Shown here: positions 40,338 to 41,043 of the stretch, piece after piece
Layout of the letters: each line of letters opens with the position of its first letter
How positions within the stretch are numbered: the stretch's first letter is position 1
Assembly (NCBI GenBank): GCA_934636305.1
Contig: CAKUAM010000011.1
Span: 1-41,043, forward strand
DNA from: an uncultured Oscillospiraceae bacterium
GTDB lineage: Bacteria; Bacillota; Clostridia; Oscillospirales; Oscillospiraceae
Length of the DNA: 41,043 bases
Direction: 5' to 3'
Notes under the pieces: generated by a model
The model's database searches: none
Seen by the model: the letters and a program-made list of their open reading frames with translations, nothing else
Told to the model about the DNA's origin: nothing
Translations under genes and position numbers: made by a program

Positions 40338-40520
40338 TCATTCGATCTCAATATTTCTTACGCCATGTGCCAGAATCAGATTCACCAGTTCATTGCGTGA
40401 ATAATTGCTCTGGGCCGCAATGCGGTCTAGCTCTGCCAGCGTTTCCTCCCGGATGCGTACCGTAATGACGCGATAGCCGTCCTCCCCGCGCCGTTTGATT
40501 TTAAGCGGTTCCTGTTCCAT
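40338..40520 (-). CDS. ribbon-helix-helix (Arc/CopG-type) DNA-binding protein
   Basis: The 60-residue protein reads YRVITVRIREETLAELDRIAAQSNYSRNELVNLILAHGVRNIEIE: a beta strand followed by two helices, the SxNELVN turn being typical of Arc/CopG regulators. It would dimerise and bind DNA with the strand. ATG 40520 follows GGGGGGTG. It is divergent from a 68-residue unknown gene; a 14-bp palindrome (40591-40604) lies between them. It could be a local repressor or an antitoxin-like protein; no toxin is recognised. Confidence 0.85.
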   Translation of the reverse strand: MEQEPLKIKRRGEDGYRVITVRIREETLAELDRIAAQSNYSRNELVNLILAHGVRNIEIE

Positions 40521-40556
40521 TGCACTGCACCCCCCTGATATAATATGGATTATAGT

Positions 40557-40586
40557 TTGACGCCAGGGATCAATATATATTACAAT
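40557..40586 (+). promoter_or_regulatory. possible promoter of the 68-residue gene
   Basis: -35 TTGACG (40557-40562) and -10 TACAAT (40581-40586) are 18 bases apart. The region is AT-rich, so other -10 boxes are possible. Confidence 0.45.
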
Positions 40587-40590
40587 TTAA

Positions 40591-40604
40591 TATCATATAT
40601 GATA
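40591..40604. promoter_or_regulatory. 14-bp palindrome, possible operator
   Basis: TATCATATATGATA is a perfect palindrome just after the predicted -10 and between the divergent RHH and small-protein genes, a usual place for an autoregulatory operator. Confidence 0.4.
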
Positions 40605-40644
40605 GTTTCTTTGATTTCATTCATACAAAGGGAGGTAAGCTACC

Positions 40645-40851
40645 ATGATGAGCAACGAATTTGAACAGGCCTTCGATGAATTTCTGGAGCATCCGGAATA
40701 TGACGGCGCGGGAAACGCGATCTTTGCGCTCACCCGGGCGGCGTTTCTGGCCGGATGGCTGGCTGCCGGCGGTGAGCAGCCGCAGACAGAACGCGTGTTT
40801 CAGGTTCTGCGCGCAGAAGATCGTCTCAAACCGGCAGAACAAGCAAAATAA
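40645..40851 (+). CDS. small protein of unknown function (68 residues)
   Basis: I do not recognise a named family. The protein (MMSNEFEQAFDEFLEHPEYDGAGNAIFALTRAAFLAGWLAAGGEQPQTERVFQVLRAEDR) is acidic at the start, with a central hydrophobic helix that looks amphipathic rather than membrane-spanning, and a helical end. GGGAGGT precedes the ATG pair and a strong terminator follows, so it is probably a real gene. It faces the RHH gene and may be under its control. Confidence 0.7.
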   Translation: MMSNEFEQAFDEFLEHPEYDGAGNAIFALTRAAFLAGWLAAGGEQPQTERVFQVLRAEDRLKPAEQAK

Positions 40852-40856
40852 GTCAT

Positions 40857-40894
40857 AAAATCGTCTCTCTGCTGAGCAGAGAGACGATTTTTTA
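40857..40894 (+). terminator. terminator of the 68-residue gene
   Basis: AAAATCGTCTCTCTGCT pairs perfectly with its complement to form a stem of over 13 bp, followed by T6. Confidence 0.92.
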
Positions 40895-40959
40895 CTGTCA
40901 AAAATATCTTCATGAGATGCCCTTCCGCATTTTTTATCCCGTCAAAGGGAGCGCGTTTT

Positions 40960-41008
40960 TTCATACGTTCTTTCTCGCTTCTCCGAGAAAGAACGTATGG
41001 CAAAGAAA
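40960..41008. repeat. dispersed palindromic repeat, copy 2
   Basis: A perfect 16-bp stem (40962-40977 with 40984-40999, loop CTTCTC) is flanked by TTCATA and CAAAGAAA as in copy 1 at 7295-7343. The loop and most of the stem are identical; one stem position changes from T-A to G-C with pairing kept. Confidence 0.78.
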
Positions 41009-41013
41009 GAGGA

Positions 41014-41043
41014 GCCTGAGGGGATTTCGATTTCCCCTCAGGC
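41014..41043. terminator. hairpin at the right edge, possibly incomplete
   Basis: GCCTGAGGGGA and TCCCCTCAGGC pair around a loop of about eight bases, ending exactly at the window border. The tail is not visible, so a terminator is only one option. Confidence 0.45.

Noticed and set aside
40151..40465. 104-codon plus-strand frame after the orphan riboswitch, considered as its target
   Set aside because: It begins inside the inverted-repeat element, has no ribosome site, and is antisense to the RHH gene.

Overview
The window (about 41 kb, GC-rich, strong G/C third-position bias) looks like a chromosomal segment of an anaerobic, Gram-positive Clostridia member, most likely from or near the Oscillospiraceae. 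This is inferred from a SpoVB/MurJ-type flippase, clostridial lipoproteins, a type IV pilus (T4P) locus without a secretin gene (so a monoderm cell), c-di-GMP-I riboswitches and dispersed hairpin repeats. No rRNA or CRISPR array was seen. The only tRNA is a tRNA-Leu(GAG) cut by the left edge.

Layout. (1) 1-7.3 kb holds tRNA-Leu, rsmE with a membrane protein, a SpoVB-like flippase, a family-6 uracil/hypoxanthine-DNA glycosylase, then a divergent pair: a CapA-like protein (-) and a GH25 lysozyme followed by an EamA transporter (+). (2) 7.7-12.1 kb is a minus-strand BtuFCD/FecBCD-type ABC importer with one permease, one ATPase and two substrate-binding lipoproteins. (3) 12.3-18.2 kb (+) has malic enzyme, a three-gene polar amino-acid ABC importer and an AbgB-type M20 hydrolase. 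(4) 18.3-19.7 kb is a decayed metal-efflux locus. Its P-type ATPase gene carries a MITE-like insertion at codon 4, an amber stop and a large internal deletion, and its CsoR-like repressor gene is frameshifted in an A6 run. A cbiB/cobD gene follows upstream.

(5) 20.7-37.3 kb is one long minus-strand T4P operon in the order pilB-pilT-pilC-pilA-pilD-pilM-pilN-pilO, then a 2358-residue prepilin, then three small minor prepilins. A strong promoter and a c-di-GMP-I riboswitch with an intrinsic terminator precede pilB. PilB carries duplicated MshEN-type c-di-GMP-binding motifs. Immediately upstream, on the same strand, lies a GGDEF-REC-HD-GYP protein that can probably both make and degrade c-di-GMP, with a divergent Hpt-domain gene beside it. 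A second, closely related c-di-GMP-I riboswitch with its own promoter and terminator follows the Hpt gene but has no recognisable downstream gene. Synthesis and breakdown, transcriptional sensing and ATPase-level sensing of c-di-GMP are therefore all encoded around one pilus locus, whose most striking product is a giant modular pilin with GLUG-type repeats.

(6) 40-41 kb has a short inverted-repeat element, a ribbon-helix-helix regulator, a divergent 68-residue unknown protein and a second copy of a palindromic repeat also present at 7.3 kb.

All calls come from reading the sequence. No database or structure search was run.
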